Assembly: GCA_903853735.1 (NCBI GenBank)
Contig: CAINUH010000050.1
Location: forward strand, 1 to 7,144
Source: an uncultured Desulfomonile sp.
Lineage (GTDB): Bacteria > Desulfobacterota > Desulfomonilia > Desulfomonilales > Desulfomonilaceae
Direction: 5' to 3'
DNA length: 7,144 nucleotides
This document shows, piece by piece, positions 5,708 to 7,144 of this stretch (position 1 is its first letter; each line of letters starts with the position of its first letter). Both the position numbers and the translations under genes were made by a program. The notes beneath the pieces were generated by a model that had not been told where the DNA came from, made no database searches, and worked only from the letters and a program-made list of their open reading frames with translations.

Positions 5708-5947
5708 GTCAGGCTGTTTAACTTCGCATCGGCAATTCGGACTACCGCTACATAGACCTGGATTGAGGCTGTCAAAAAGGGCTACCTGTTCTCGGATTGA
5801 TAACTTCCGCCCCAATTTCTTCTCTGTTTTCGATCTGCACGCGGAGCATCTATTCTCAGAGCACATCTGACACATTTTGCAGTCCGGGCACGGGATCTTA
5901 CCCTTACAGACGGGTGCCGAAAGCGATTGCATGATCACACCTGCCAT
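5705..5947 (-). CDS. small cysteine-rich protein, probable metal binding, function unknown
   Basis: The 80-residue product has ten cysteines and no histidine: C14, C20, C23, C26, C29, C34, C37, C66, C72 and C74. They form CxxCxxCxxC, then CxxC, then a C-terminal CSGSPNCRC. Two halves of Cys clusters flank a Lys/Arg-rich middle (KTEKKLGRKL) with a short predicted helix IREQVALFDSL. This looks like a zinc- or iron-sulfur-binding protein or a metallothionein-like store, but the spacing is not that of a 4Fe-4S ferredoxin, which needs CxxCxxCxxxCP. No signal peptide is present, so it is probably cytoplasmic. The first ATG has no ribosome site; the ATG at residue 6 (5932-5930) is preceded by AGGTG about 6 bases away and is the likelier start, giving 75 residues. 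It is divergent from purC. Reality is supported by the ordered cysteine spacing. Confidence 0.65.
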   Translation of the reverse strand: MAGVIMQSLSAPVCKGKIPCPDCKMCQMCSENRCSACRSKTEKKLGRKLSIREQVALFDSLNPGLCSGSPNCRCEVKQPD

Positions 5948-6025
5948 GATAGTTTGGCGTATTCTGTTGCAAAATCAGATGCCGGATAAAAACACCGCCA
6001 GTCAAATAAGTCGGGGTTGCAATAT

Positions 6026-6919
6026 ATGAACTCACAGGTCGTAAAGGAAACTCAATTATTGGATGTAGAGTTTGTCGGGAGAGGAAAGGTAAGAGACGTA
6101 TACAAAGTTCGGGACAATCTTCTGATCGTCTCGACCGACAGGCTCTCGGCCTTTGATGTTATACTTCCCGACCCGATCCCGTACAAGGGAAAAGTCCTGA
6201 ATAGTCTTAGCATCTTTTGGATGAACAGGACAGCCAATTTAGTTCCTAACCATTTCATCACCAGTGACGTCTCCCAGTATCCTGAAGAACTCAGGAGGTC
6301 ATCGCATGTTCTGGAGGGACGCAGCATGATGGTCAGGAAAGCACGCACTTTCCCTGTAGAATGTGTGGTCCGTGGATATATCATTGGAGGTGGCTGGAAG
6401 GATTACCTGGCCAATGGCCATGTTTGCGGAATCCCCATGCCTCAAGGACTGAAACAAGCAGAGAAGCTTCCCGAACCGATCTTCACCCCATCCACCAAGG
6501 CGGAAATGGGGAATCATGACGAAAATATTTCCTTCGGAAAAGTGAAGAATCTGGTTGGTGACGACACCGCTCGATGGCTTAAAGACAAGACGATCGAACT
6601 TTACCTCTATGGCTCCGTTTGGGCTGAAAAGCGAGGAATAATAATTGCTGACACGAAGTTTGAATTCGGTCTGGTGGACGACAAACCCACACTGATAGAT
6701 GAGGTCTTGACGCCTGATTCATCTCGTTTTTGGCCGACGGAACAGTACTGCACCGGGGTTTCTCCGCCTTCACTGGATAAACAGTTCGTCAGAGATTATC
6801 TTGAAGGAATTAAATGGGATAAGACTCCGCCAGCTCCGTCCTTGCCTCAAGAAATCATAATGAAAACCACGGAAAAGTATCTTAGCATTTATCAGATACT
6901 CACAGGCCGCGATTTGTGA
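6026..6919 (+). CDS. purC: phosphoribosylaminoimidazole-succinocarboxamide synthase (SAICAR synthetase)
   Basis: PurC makes SAICAR from CAIR, aspartate and ATP in de novo purine synthesis in the cytosol. The product is 297 residues from the ATG at 6026, matching the longer (about 300-residue) form of the enzyme found in many bacteria and in yeast. Visible signatures include GRGKVRDVYKV (18-28) at the start of the ATP-grasp-like nucleotide site, STDRLSAFDV (36-45), FPVECVVRGYIIGGGW (109-124), FTPSTKAEMGNHDENISF (153-170), IADTKFEFG (207-215) and LIDEVLTPDSSRFWP (223-237). A TTG at 6017 in the same frame is less likely because the GGGG ribosome-site candidate (6013-6016) directly touches it, whereas it lies 9 bases before the ATG. 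No other pur gene is next to it. The gene is complete with a TGA stop. Confidence 0.95.
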   Translation: MNSQVVKETQLLDVEFVGRGKVRDVYKVRDNLLIVSTDRLSAFDVILPDPIPYKGKVLNSLSIFWMNRTANLVPNHFITSDVSQYPEELRRSSHVLEGRSMMVRKARTFPVECVVRGYIIGGGWKDYLANGHVCGIPMPQGLKQAEKLPEPIFTPSTKAEMGNHDENISFGKVKNLVGDDTARWLKDKTIELYLYGSVWAEKRGIIIADTKFEFGLVDDKPTLIDEVLTPDSSRFWPTEQYCTGVSPPSLDKQFVRDYLEGIKWDKTPPAPSLPQEIIMKTTEKYLSIYQILTGRDL

Positions 6920-7144
6920 ATGTCGTCCGGGAGAATGAAAAAAGTCCTGTGTAGTACTGAGTAGAATTTGTCCTGTAACATTTGCGGTCAGGGACGCCCG
7001 TCCCACTGGTAGATTTATTGAATGCTAATTTTCTGAACACGAATCGGTGTCAGACATTGAGATCAACGGAGATGGCCGAATATTGCCCATAAGTTCAAAT
7101 CAGCTTGGGTCGGATTAATCTTCATCAAATGCCGTTTTGCTCAA
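6920..7144. other. apparently non-coding region downstream of purC
   Basis: No reading frame here has a plausible start, ribosome site and length. It contains two copies of GTCCTGT (6944-6950 and 6970-6976) with GTAG repeated between them (6951-6954 and 6961-6964), then the palindromic element at 6977-7014. After about 7015 I see nothing recognisable. A gene could begin beyond the right edge. Confidence 0.55.
6977..7014. repeat. palindromic element, copy 2 (REP-like)
   Basis: GGGACG (6991-6996) and CGTCCC (6999-7004) form a perfect 6+6 palindrome around CC, able to fold as GGGAC-GCCC-GTCCC. It shares the GGGACGCCC core and flanking order with the element at 2995-3030. It lies about 70 bp after purC and lacks a T-tract, so a dispersed repeat is more likely than a terminator. 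Confidence 0.5.

Noticed and set aside
5776..5890. Ferredoxin-type 4Fe-4S cluster in the cysteine-rich protein
   Set aside because: The fourth cysteine is at x2 rather than x3 and no proline follows, so the classic ferredoxin motif is not met.
6017..6025. TTG start for purC, three codons upstream of the ATG
   Set aside because: The only purine-rich candidate ribosome site directly touches this TTG, while it sits at a workable distance from the ATG at 6026.
6052..6384. Open frame on the - strand inside purC
   Set aside because: Antisense to a highly conserved enzyme gene and without motif or ribosome site.
6991..7004. Intrinsic terminator for purC
   Set aside because: The hairpin has no following T-tract and resembles the element at 2995-3030, so a repeat element explains it better.
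7129..7144. ATG near the right edge as the start of a new gene
   Set aside because: No ribosome site precedes it and only five codons are visible.

Overview
The window reads as an ordinary chromosomal segment of a bacterium of moderate GC content (roughly 45-50% by eye). The mix of genes suggests a Desulfobacterota-type (former deltaproteobacterial) anaerobe: a YqeC-like selenium-hydroxylase accessory protein, a small cysteine-rich protein, a long-form PurC and several surface-polysaccharide-type glycosyltransferases. That placement is inference, because there is no rRNA or other taxonomic marker here.

Layout. (1) Positions 2-580, + strand: the C-terminal part of a protein with carboxypeptidase-regulatory-like beta-sandwich repeats, cut by the left edge. 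(2) Positions 620-2949, - strand: in transcription order, a MurG-fold glycosyltransferase of the MJ1255 type, a small exported protein of unknown function, and yqeC. The first gap is 82 bp and AT-rich with its own candidate promoter; the second is 70 bp. (3) Positions 2950-3251: a 302-bp divergent intergenic region with a GC-rich palindromic element, a repeated 10-mer, an imperfect inverted repeat and a good extended -10 promoter facing right. (4) Positions 3252-5655, + strand: two GT4 glycosyltransferases 43 bp apart, almost certainly one operon; the second has a TTG start placed by a strong Shine-Dalgarno. (5) Positions 5705-5947, - strand: a protein of about 80 residues with ten cysteines, convergent with the GT4 pair and divergent from purC. 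(6) Positions 6026-6919, + strand: purC, followed by 225 bp of apparently non-coding DNA with a second, related palindromic element.

How the genes fit together. The three glycosyltransferases flank one divergent control region and probably contribute to one cell-surface or exported glycan. No polymerase, flippase, ABC exporter or sugar-nucleotide gene lies in the window to name the product. yqeC belongs to selenium-dependent molybdenum hydroxylase maturation but no partner gene is present. purC is housekeeping purine synthesis. I found no CRISPR array, tRNA, rRNA, transposase or integrase, and no strong evidence for a new multi-gene system. The most open items are the cysteine-rich protein, the small exported protein, and the two related palindromic elements, which look like members of a dispersed repeat family.
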